A stretch of 64,000 bases of DNA from Blastomussa wellsi (lineage: Eukaryota; Cnidaria; Anthozoa; Scleractinia; Plerogyridae), in assembly GCA_947652115.1 (NCBI GenBank), contig OX393564.1:11421901-11485900 (forward strand), written 5' to 3'. Shown piece by piece: positions 11,101-21,000 of this stretch. Both the position numbers and the translations under genes were made by a program. Within the stretch, counting starts at the first letter, position 1, and every line of letters begins with the position of its first letter. Under the pieces are notes generated by a model, which did no database searches, was not told where the DNA came from, and was given only the letters and a program-made list of their open reading frames with translations.

Positions 11101-12776
11101 GGTGTGAACAGTTGTATGGTGTGAACAGTGGCATGGTGTGAACAGTTGTATGGTGTGAACAGTGGCATGGTGTGAACAGTTGTATGGTGTGAACAGTTGC
11201 ATGGTGAACAGTTGTATGGTGTGAACAGTTGCATGGTGTGAACAGTTGTATGGTGTGAACAGTGGCATGGTGTGAACAGTTGTATGGTGTGAACAGTGGC
11301 ATGGTGTGAACAGTTGTATGGTGTGAACAGTTGTATGGTGTGAACAGTTGTATGGTGAACAGTGGCATGGTGTGAACAGTTGTATGGTGTGAACAGTTGT
11401 ATGGTGTGAACAGTTGTATGGTGTGAACAGTTGTATGGTGTGAGCAGTGGCATGGTGTGAACAGTTGCATGGTGTGAACAGTTGCATGGTGTGAACAGTT
11501 GCATGGTGTGAACAGTTGTATGGTGTGAACAGTTGTTGTATGGTGTGAACAGTTGCATGGTGTGAACAGTTGTATGGTGTGAACAGTTGTATGGTGTGAA
11601 CAGTTGTATAATGTGAACAGTGGCATGGTGTGAACAGTTGCATGGTGTGAACAGTTGCATGGTGTGAACAGTTGTATGGTGTGAACAGTTGCATGGTGTG
11701 AACAGTTGCATGGTGTGAACAGTTGTATGGTGTGAACAGTGGCATGGTGTGAACAGTTGCATGGTGTGAACAGTTGTATGGTGTGAACAGTTGCATGGTG
11801 TGAACAGTTGTATGGTGTGAACAGTGGCATGGTGTGAACAGTTGTATGGTGTGAACAGTGGCATGGTGTGAACAGTTGTATGGTGTGAACAGTTGCATGG
11901 TGAACAGTTGTATGGTGTGAACAGGTATAGTGAACAGTGGCATGGTGTGAACAGTTGTATGATGTGAACAGTTGCATGGTGTGAACAGTTGCATGGTGTG
12001 AACAGTGGCATGGTGTGAACAGTTGTATGGTGTGAACAGTTGTATGGTGAACAGTGGCATGGTGTGAACAGTTGTATGGTGTGAACAGTTGTATGGTGTG
12101 AACAGTTGTATGGTGTGAACAGTGGCATGGTGTGAACAGTTGCATGGTGTGAACAGTTGTATGGTGTGAACAGTTGCATGGTGTGAACAGTTGTATGGTG
12201 TGAACAGTGGCATGGTGTGAACAGTTGTATGGTGTGAACAGTGGCATGGTGTGAACAGTTGTATGGTGTGAACAGTTGCATGGTGAACAGTTGTATGGTG
12301 TGAACAGGTATAATGAACAGTGGCATGGTGTGAACAGTTGTATGATGTGAACAGTTGCATGGTGTGAACAGTTGCATGGTGTGAACAGTGGCATGGTGTG
12401 AACAGTTGTATGGTGTGAACAGTTGTATGGTGAACAGTGGCATGGTGTGAACAGTTGTATGGTGTGAACAGTTGTATGGTGTGAACAGTTGTATAGTGTG
12501 AACAGTTGTATGGTGAACAGTGGCATGGTGTGAACAGTTGTATGGTGTGAACAGTTGTATGGTGTGAGCAGTGGCATGGTGTGAACAGTTGCATGGTGTG
12601 AACAGTTGCATGGTGTGAACAGTTGCATGGTGTGAACAGTTGTATGGTGTGAACAGTTGTTGTATGGTGTGAACAGTTGCATGGTGTGAACAGTTGCATG
12701 GTGTGAACAGTTGCATGGTGTGAACAGTTGTATGGTGTGAACAGTTGTATGGTGTGAACAGTTGCATGGTGTGAAA
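8153..12776 (+). repeat. 17-bp minisatellite, about 270 copies, with higher-order repeats
   Basis: The unit is TTGYATGGTGTGAACAG. Variants include GGCATGG units, units lacking three bases (GGTGAACAG), a GTTGTTG insertion and a GGTATAGTGAACAG form. Rare variants recur at fixed spacing: GTGAGCAGTGG at 10744, 11440, 12564 and GTTGTTGTATGG at 10836, 11532, 12656 are always 92 bases apart, and the first two sets are 696 bases apart. Because three units make 51 bases, all three - strand frames stay open over thousands of bases; these are artefacts, not genes. Confidence 0.97.
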
Positions 12777-13375
12777 AGTCTGCAGGGTCTGCTCAGTCTA
12801 CATGGTCCACACAGTTTGCATGGTGTAATACTATGGATACTGTAATATTATTGAGATTGTTGTTTGTTGTTTATCCATTGTTGAGGATGACCAAAAACAT
12901 GACATGGGTTCATTGATTGTGTGTCTGCATGTAGCTGATCAGTCCGATACAGGCTCGGAAGGCTCTGCCACACATTGGACACTGGTGAAAAGCGGTTGCT
13001 GCGGTGGGAGGCTAAATATGGATTTTCATAGTCTGTGGCACCTCCCCATGTTATGTGCTGCTAAGCGGGGCGGTCTTGAGTTGTTTCTTCCCAGAACCCT
13101 TGGTCAATAATCAATCAGAGCACAGACCACATAAATATACAGTTTGAAATTATTGATGCCATTTGTTTGAATGACCAGTTTTGATTTTATACTACGATTT
13201 TCTTAATTAGTTTTGTATATGAACTGCATTGGAAACCATTTCTGCATTTTTTTCTTCATTTCCTTTTTCTTTTCAAGAAATGTTGTATGTGTTGTGGTTT
13301 AAAATCTTTGGTTTAGCATCTTTCAAACCATTTTGATTTTTACTTCTCTTTTTTACATAAAATGATAATGAATAT
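12777..13375. other. Array right flank and unassigned sequence
   Basis: 12778-12826 repeats the left flank of the array. 12905-13110 has an open + strand frame of 68 codons with no recognisable family. The rest is T-rich and shows nothing further. Confidence 0.35.
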
Positions 13376-13530
13376 TGTAACGATCTTTGAGACTTGTTTA
13401 AACACAAGAACAGCTTTGTGAAGGCTCTATAATTCCGAAGCTAAACAAAGTCAAATACAATCAACGTTAAACTCGTGGTTGCCTGGCCGAGTGCCTGGAA
13501 ACCAGGCTGCTATTGCACAATATCGTTACA
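13376..13530 (-). repeat. Gypsy 3' LTR (155 bp)
   Basis: The block is bounded by inverted ends TGTAACGAT and ATCGTTACA (TG...CA). On the - strand it is preceded by a purine-rich tract (13531-13545), as expected for a 3' LTR. No second copy is visible to the right of the element. Confidence 0.75.
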
Positions 13531-13545
13531 TCCTCCTCTTTCTTA
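13531..13545 (-). promoter_or_regulatory. Polypurine tract of the Gypsy element
   Basis: On the - strand TAAGAAAGAGGAGGA directly precedes the LTR start TGTAACG. This is the usual primer site for plus-strand DNA synthesis in LTR elements. Confidence 0.7.
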
Positions 13546-13839
13546 AATACAACATGACACAAGCTCCAAGTGGCAGCAAATAAAATAAAATAACAAGCAA
13601 GTCTGTAAAATAAAGAATGAAAGATGTTGACAAAGGCAAATTTAACTGCCTTGTGCAGTCCATCCTAACATAAAGTGAAAATATAACAAAAGAACTAAAT
13701 AGGTTCACAAAGGCAAATTCAACTGCCCTGCGTGCAAAGTCCATCCTAACATAAAAATGAGAATATAACGAAGTAACAGTTCCGCTTGAATGCCCCCTCA
13801 GGGCTGGCAGTAGTCTTTGAAACGGATCGGGGTCCTAAT

Positions 13840-15043
13840 TCAACGCCCTCTGGTGGATCTTCTCTCAGTTGTCTGAGGGATCTCTGGAGCTCTTTGAGAG
13901 GTCTCTGGTCGTTCTGGAGCTGTGCCCTCAAGTGAAGGCGTGCCCGGCTGAACTGGGTCAATGACTCTTTGTGACTGATCATCCGACAGAGGTGGCTCAT
14001 CTGGATCCCCTACATGGTTATCGATTGCAGGACTCTCTCGTGTCGCTATCAAATCCTTCCTGTTTCTCCTGTATCTCGTTCCTTCGATATCAACTTCATA
14101 GGATCTTGGCGCAACTTCCTGGAGACACGTTGCTTTCTTCCACAGCTTCTTTCGATCTTTTGGATCTGGCTTCGTTCTTACAACATCTCCAGATTTGAGT
14201 TCTTTTAGTCGTTTGGTCCCTTTGTTGTAGTAGTATGCTTGTTTCTCTCTATTCCTTGTTACAAGATCCTTGGCAGGCTTGGGAAGCTTGGGTTTCAGTA
14301 ATCTTGCTGACGTTGGGAGGAGAGTCCTGGTTCTCCTTCCCATCAGCCTCTGTACTGGCAAGGAGAGCGAGGTAGGGATCCTTGTGGTCCAACACTGCTT
14401 TTTTGAGGATTCGTTTGGCCGTGTTAACAGCTTTCTCAACTTTTCCGTTCGATCGAGCATGGTATGGAGAGGACGTGAAATGTTCAAAGTCCCATTCACG
14501 AGCAAATGTTTTGAAATCTGATGAGGACAATTGGGGACCATTATCACTCCTGACAATGTTGGGGATGCCGTGCCTGGCAAACTGCAATTTCAGACTTGTA
14601 ATTACTGATGAAGCTCTCGTATCAGACAAGGCTCGTAACTCAAAGAAATTGGAGTAGTCATCTACTACAATGATATACTCTGTCTTGTCCAGTGTAAACA
14701 GATCCACAGCAACCTTTGACCAGGGTCTGTCGGGTACTTTCTGTGGCACGAGGGGCTCTTTGGGCTGTGTCATGCGAAATGAATTGCATGTTCCGCAAGC
14801 AGCGATATGGTCCCTGATAGCAGCAGTCATTCCGGGCCAATACAGGATTTCCCTTGCTCGCCGGAGGCAGCCCTCAATGCCGATGTGGCTTGCATGGATT
14901 TTCTTGAGCATCTCGGATCTCATAGCCGCTGGTACTATGACTCTGTTCCCTCTGAAGAGTATTTCATCTTGTACTGTCAGCTCGTCTCGGTAAGAGTAAA
15001 ATGCACGGATTTCTGATGGGACAGCTTCTCTTCTCTCTGCCAC
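13840..15043 (-). pseudogene. Gypsy integrase with C-terminal tail (frameshifted)
   Basis: An HHCC zinc-binding domain (HASHIG ... CGTC) precedes a DDE core: D in VAVDLFTLD, D in VRSDNGPQ, E in NGKVEKAVNTAK. A frameshift near 14350 moves the C-terminal part (LKELKSGDVVRTKPDPKDRK, then Pro/Glu/Arg-rich tail) into another frame, which ends at 13840. The catalytic triad is present but the protein is split. Confidence 0.85.
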
Positions 15044-16645
15044 CCAAGCTCAATAGTTCTCTTCAGCTGCTGCAGCACTGGATCATCCTTAGTTTTCTGT
15101 TGAAAATCTGCAAGACGCTCTCTGGTCATGGCTAGATATTTAGTCATGTCGACTTCTTCTACTGATCGGATGAATTCTAATTCATTCTCTGAGATATGGT
15201 CTGGTACGGGTAGGTACGCCCTGCTCAAGGTGTCTGCTATGTACATCTCTTGGCCTTTCTTGTAGACAACTTTTAGCTGGTAGTTCTGCAAGCGCATCAT
15301 CATTCGCTGGAGTCTCTTCGGGGCTGCAAGTAGTGGTTTCTTTAGTATAGCCTCCAGGGGCTTGTGGTCAGTCTCAACGGTGACCTCTCGGCCAAAGAGG
15401 TACTGATCAAACCGTTCGCAAGCGTGTACAATCGCGAGAAGTTCTTTCTCAATTTGGGCGTAGTTCTTTTCTGTGGCCGTAAGTGCCCTTGATGTGAAAG
15501 CGACTGGCTGGCCCCAGAGCAGCTCCAAGGCCTGATTGTGGTGCGTCACATTGTAGGGTGACCTCTTTTGACACGTCATAGTAGCAAAGCACAGGATGAT
15601 TAATGATGAGTTGCTTCACATCTGTAAAGGCTCTTTCATGGACTTTCTCTTTCAGTGCCATTCAACATCCTTGTCTTCAAGTCGCCTCAGTGGTTCCGTG
15701 ACTGTGGACAAATGTGGCAAGAACTTTGAAAGGTAATTTGCCATACCCAGGAACCTCTTTACTGACTGTACATCAGTGGGCTCTGGCATCATCGCGACTG
15801 CCTCTACTTTCTTTGGGTCTGGTTTCAGCCCATCGGCTGTAAGCAAATGGCCAATGTAAGGTACTTCAGTAAGTCTCAGGCGGACTTTGTCTTTGTTTAG
15901 GGTAAGATTTCTCTCTCTGGCTCTTTCAAGGACAATCCTCAGATTCTTGTCATGATCCGAGGTGGCGGTCTCTATGTCGTTTCCTTCTCTGTACACCAAA
16001 AGGTCATCAGCAATCACTGCAGTGCCTTTGATATCTCCAAAGGTATCATTCATTCTCTTCTGGAATTCTTCGGGTGCTGAGGAGATGCCAAAGGGCATGC
16101 GCATCCAGCGGTACCGACCAAAGGGGATGTTAAAGGTGGTGAGTCTGCTGGAGGCTTCATCTAGAGGCACCTGCCAGAACCCACTCTTAGCATCTAGTAC
16201 GGAGAACACCTTTGCTTTGCTAAGGCTGGTGGCAACTTCTTCAACGGTAGGAAGAGGATGGTGAGGCCGCTTGATGGCTCTGTTTAGATCTTTGGGATCG
16301 ATGCATATTCTGAGCTTATTGGGCTTAACCACTGTAACCATACTTGATACCCAATCTGTTGCTTCGCTCACTGGGGCCAGAATGTTCTCCTCTACCAGTC
16401 TAAGTGGCCCTCTTTCGGGTAACCGGTACCTGGCGGGGTGGGTGTATCACTGGTAGTGCTGTTGGGTCGATCTCTATGTGGTAAGGGTCTGCAAGGCATC
16501 CTTCAAAAACATCTGCATACTCTGTCAAGATGTTGTCATCAATGACTGTCTTCGACACTGTATCCACATGATGGAGGGAGTCTTTCACCAGAACTTTTAA
16601 GAAATTCAACCTTTGGCACGACTCTGCACTCAGAAGTGGTCTCAC
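14977..16645 (-). pseudogene. Gypsy reverse transcriptase and RNase H (frameshifted)
   Basis: RT blocks are clear: LRICIDPKDLNRAIKR, FSVLDAKSGFWQVPLD, RMPFGISSAPEEFQ and the catalytic VIADDLLVY. RNase H follows in two other frames: VTLQCDAPQSGLGAAL, then FTSRALTATEKNYAQIEKEL and TVETDHKPLEAI. Breaks lie near 15655 and 15540. The segment 16400-16645, in a further frame, is the linker from protease to RT (ILTEYADVFEGCL). Confidence 0.88.
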
Positions 16646-16723
16646 ATCTCCATCAACAACTTGGAACTCGAGGGCATGGGCCGAACCATCTCTTGTGCAC
16701 TTGAGTTTGCACTTTCCTACTGG

Positions 16724-17511
16724 TTACATGACTGCTCCATTGTACATGGTTAACTTAGCCTTACTTTTCTCAATATAGAGGTCATCAGGATCTCCCATAA
16801 CCCTTGCATAGTCCTTCAGTGATAGAAGGTTACAGGTCGCTCCACAGTCGAGTTGGAACTTGATATTAGCGTTGTCATTTACCATCATTATCACAAACAA
16901 TTCACTAGCAACTTCATCAGTACTCTTGGTGATCAATGATCCGATTCTGTGAGTGACCATGTCGATGGCAAATTCGTCTTCCGTATCATCTTCTATTTCT
17001 ACCAGATGGAGTCGTTTGCCTGTTTTTGGTTGTCTTGTTTCCTTCGTTCTGCACTTTTTTGCAAAATGGTTTGCAAGACCACACTTCTGGCACTTTGAAC
17101 CATAGGCTGGGCAGAGGTTCTTATTCCTTGGATGTCTTCTGCCACAGAATTTGCAATCTATCGTACGGAATTTATTAGGCAGTTTTTCAGGAAGTTTCTC
17201 GGTGTTAATGGCACTAATTGATTCATCGGTTGTCTTGTCCGCTTTTATTTGCTTCAGTTGGATTTGGGTGAGTTCGGATGACCTGACTTTCTCGATTGCA
17301 GTTTCCAAGGTTAGCTTTGCATCTCTCAGGAGTCGTTCTCTTACATGAGGAATCTTGTATACCAAAAACGATCCGATCGCGGATAAGCGACTGTTTGAGT
17401 GCTCCAAATTCACAAGTGTTCGCCAAGTTTTTCAATACTGTCACGTAGTGGTCGATAGACTCACCACCGTCTTGATTTCTCGAGAAAAAAAGACACTTAA
17501 CTTTCACAGTG
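16724..17511 (-). pseudogene. Gypsy gag (C-terminal part) and protease
   Basis: The - strand carries the gag block SIDHYVTVLKNLANTCEFG and LIRDRIVFGIQD (frameshift near 17340), a zinc knuckle CQKCGLANHFAKKC preceded by a second Cys/His group CKFCGRRH, and a protease motif FQLDCGATCNLLSL, with DCGA where DTGA/DSGA is usual. The N-terminal gag is absent; upstream codons read into the SINE. Confidence 0.82.
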
Positions 17512-17686
17512 CCTCCCTTCACCCAGGTGTATAAATGGGTACCAGCTAATTTAATGCTGGGGGTAACCATGCGATGAACTAGCATCCCATCCACGGGGGA
17601 GAAGAAATACTCTCTGTTGCTTCGTGCTAAGGAAACCAGTATACACTCCAGCCTAATGGGCCACTTGGCTTGTATGCAGACTTTAC
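17512..17686 (+). mobile_element. SINE copy adjoining the Gypsy 5' break
   Basis: This sequence is the reverse complement of the block at 48658-48840 with clear identity over about 170 bases, including GGTGTATAAATGGGTACC, TAGCATCCCATCC and the terminal TGCAGACTTTACC. The shared 3' end and a second and third copy in the window support a dispersed SINE. The tRNA-like head is missing here, so it is 5'-truncated. Confidence 0.7.
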
Positions 17687-17892
17687 CTTACCTATGTATC
17701 AAGAGCTACCTTGCTTGATGTTAATTATTTCCTCTCCATTAGTGTAAAGCAATGCCAGGATTGTTAGTTAGCAACTCAGTAAAAAAGAATAGCTTATATT
17801 CACTCGCTGACTCACTAACTTACTCACCACCCACTCTTTCATTCATTCCGTCGTATGTTTGCTGATATGCATACTTTTCATAACTTTTACAG
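17687..17892. other. Intron sequence before LSG1 exon a
   Basis: No gene. It ends in the polypyrimidine-like stretch and acceptor of LSG1 exon a. Confidence 0.5.
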
Positions 17893-18013
17893 AAAAGCTG
17901 AATGCAACAGTTATAACTCCGAGGTATAATGAAGGTCTTGTGAGTAGTGAAACAGCTGCCGCAATCAAACAAGCACAAGAGGATCATCGGCATTTCCTTA
18001 GTATTCCACGCAG
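17893..18013 (+). CDS. LSG1: LSG1 coding exon a (first exon present in window)
   Basis: The exon lies between acceptor TTTTACAG and donor GTTTGT. Its first two bases complete a Glu codon begun in an unseen upstream exon. It encodes the stretch from [10 protein letters not shown] to FLSIPR, matching the N-terminal conserved block of LSG1 that precedes the PRRP.W motif. It ends in phase 2, so the last Arg is completed by the exon at 33743. Confidence 0.93.
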
Positions 18014-21000
18014 GTTTGTTTATCGTAAGGTTATTCCTTAGTACCTTATTACATGAAAATTTCATGACACGATTATTTTGCAATTTTGGAGGTCGCATAT
18101 TTCGCAACACTTTAATTTCACGAGTTTGCAAACATGTTGTATTCAAACTCATTTTAATTTCACAGTTTTACCAATGTTATAACTTTAACAACTTTACTCA
18201 TAACCAACAACACTAACCAATGCAGAATGGGCTTATTATGTCAACAGATAAACTGAAACTATCATATTATTTTTTATACTCTCTTTTTTGTAAGACGGTT
18301 GAGGATGAGAAAAGCAAATATTTACAAAGAATGGATAGGGCAAAGCCCAAATTTGTGTAAGAACTAATGTTATAATGAATGACAGTCACTATTTTCCCGT
18401 TATCTCATGTTCACAACACTTAACCCATTGACTCCTGGAGATTTTTGGAGAAAGCGCTTTTTGGACATTTGTGCCATTTTTTGGTCAGTTGTGAACTAGA
18501 GCTGCCCCACATACTCACAACTTCCTTTGCAACAAGAGCGTCGTGATTTTACTATGACATTTTTGCTCGGACATGTGCAAAAGGCAAAATTTTTGGTTAA
18601 AAAGTGACCTACATCTTAAGGCTTTTCGTTTTTTTCCATTCTTTTTTTTTTCGTTTTTCCTTTTTTGTGGTTACTATTAATATGTAACTATTATGTAATA
18701 TAGTAACCGTTATGTTGTCGTCTTTCGGAAATTTCGACTAAAATGTCATATTTAGAACGATATATGCTTAAATTGTAAGGATTTTGTGAAAGATTAGCAT
18801 CTCCATTGAAAAATAATCAATTTTGCAATCATTTTTGCATCTTCGAAGTGCCCTTGTTCACAAATCGATCGATTACTCTGGTTGACCGCTGGCTGACCCG
18901 ACTTCCCACAGGCCATCGCAGACTCGTTTTCCCACGGTTTTGTTCCTCTTGCTCACTTAATTGCTTCAATTTGGATCGTATTGATATCTTCAGTTGGTGA
19001 CTATACATTGCTTTCTTTCTTTTTATCTCGTAACCAGGCACAGCTTTCAGCAAAAGTGCCACATTGTCGTTCTCAAAAAATCTTGCAGGTTTTGAGCTGT
19101 TGCTGAAAGCAGCCAAAAGCAAAAGGTTTAGTCGATTGTGAAATCAAGGTGTTTCTGTAATCAAGCATCCAGTGGTTTCTCATGTGATTCTGCTGTGGTG
19201 CCTTTGGCAACAAGTTCCAACTCTGTAAATTTCAATGGTGATTGACTGGTGGCAGATAGGTTTTTCGAAGAGTTCTACATGTATAACTCCCCTTTGAAGA
19301 GTTCGTGACACGAGTTAAATGTCCTATATTTTTTGAAGTTATGGTTGACTGTAGCTGAGTTATAATCTTAACACTAGGCAAGGGGCATTGGAAAACTTCT
19401 TACAAAAGACTAACTGCCTTTATATGTTCTGTTGTTAATCTAATTGTTCATTTTATATTAATGTTATACTTAATTTTATTGTTGTAGTTGAAAGTAAAGA
19501 CTATAACTATTATGTTCATTCTTACCTTCAACATAAAACAACATTGAACAATTAAACCATTCTCATTTATGGTCAATGTAATTGACTTGTATGCAATATT
19601 CTTGACTTATAAGTTTCAATAAACTACTAACAAACTATACATCAGAAGAAGCCTAATAAATGGAGTTTACGATAAAAAATATAGTTCAAGCAATTTTTCC
19701 TTTTAGAAAGTGTCAGGAGCCGGTAAAACGTGAAACAACCGAGGTTTGAATTTTTAGGGTATGTAGATTTGACCGATTCTCGTGAAATTTTGCCAAAACC
19801 TTCCAGGGATAATGACCAATCAAATTGTGCCGGGAAATTTTGATATTTAAAATATTTTTCCCGTAGCGTCCATTTACGCAACACGTCTCGCTTATTTTTA
19901 GCTACTTCAACTTTAGATGCGGATGGCTAGACAACCAATCGGAATATCAAAAACGCCTTACACTGTGCAGTCATTTTGGTTGTTCTGTGGCATTCGATAC
20001 CCGATAAGTCACATCTTGCTGGCTCCTGACACTTGCTAAAAGAAAAAATCGCATAAACTATATTTTATCGTAAACTCCATTTATTTAGCTTTCTTCTGAT
20101 GGATAGTTTGTTAGGATTTTATTGAAACTAGCACGCGTATAAATTTTTTCCCCGAGGACACCCGCAAAGGTGGGAAGTAACCTTAATTTCAAAGCAATTG
20201 CTTGTTGTTTGCAACTTAGCAATTCCAGATTGCACATTGATATGATGTAAATCAGGGCTTCAACGCATCAGATTGCACATTATTTCTCAAGTTTATAGAA
20301 TGTTTGTACACTACATATAAGATCTCATCTTTTACAAGTAGAGTAATTTCTATATTATATATAAATTATAAAAACAATTAGTAAACTTGTTTTTATTGTT
20401 TTTTCTCTCTAAACGTTTATAACATCTATATTTTATGTAAAATAACCAGAACAAGGAGCTATTTCAAAAAAGAAATAGTGTTTTGTTTCCGAAATGATAG
20501 CTTGGACTAGCCTGCAGGATTTCGATCATGAATGATTCATCTTGAGAGTGAAAAACCATGAGGAATCGCCTTACCATTCTTCTCGCGGCTTTGTCATTCT
20601 CTTCTCGGTACATGCTCTCCCTCTCAAACAAGCCATATCCGCAGGAACATGTTTACATCTTTTGCCAAGTATGAACTTTGCTCTGATTGGATGGTGTAAC
20701 TGCTATGTAAATAGCTAATTCCCAAGGGCCAAAATTCTAGCAGAAAATTTGCCACAATATTTACATTACAATTTCGCACGCAAAGGAATATCTTTTCATT
20801 TTTCTTCAATAGATCGTTACACTCTGTCGAAGAATCAGTCGCAAGAACTTTCAATTTCTGACACATCCAAATTTGCTTTTGGGTTTGTGACGATCATTTT
20901 AACAATATCGGAACAACATGTGTTCACCAGTTTGCTTGTCTTCTGGGGACATGTTTACATTACCAAGTATGAACGTTAGTCTGATTGGAAAGTATAACTG

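Larger units (their letters stand above)
13376..17511 (-). mobile_element. Decayed Gypsy/Metaviridae-type LTR retrotransposon, 5' end lost
   Basis: The order on the - strand is gag zinc knuckle, protease, RT, RNase H, integrase, polypurine tract, 3' LTR, which is the Gypsy order. Frame breaks occur near 16400-16720, 15650, 15540, 15040 and 14350. The gag start and 5' LTR are missing; a SINE adjoins the truncated gag at 17512. No flanking duplication can be assigned. Confidence 0.88.

Noticed and set aside
8130..12767. Three - strand frames open for more than 1300 codons each, reading as His/Thr/Cys-rich repeats
   Set aside because: They arise only because a 17-bp stop-free unit cycles through all three frames. 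Unit length variants would scramble any protein, and there is no start context, domain or splice logic.
1..12776. CRISPR-like array
   Set aside because: Repeats are contiguous without unique spacers, no cas genes exist, and the window is eukaryotic.
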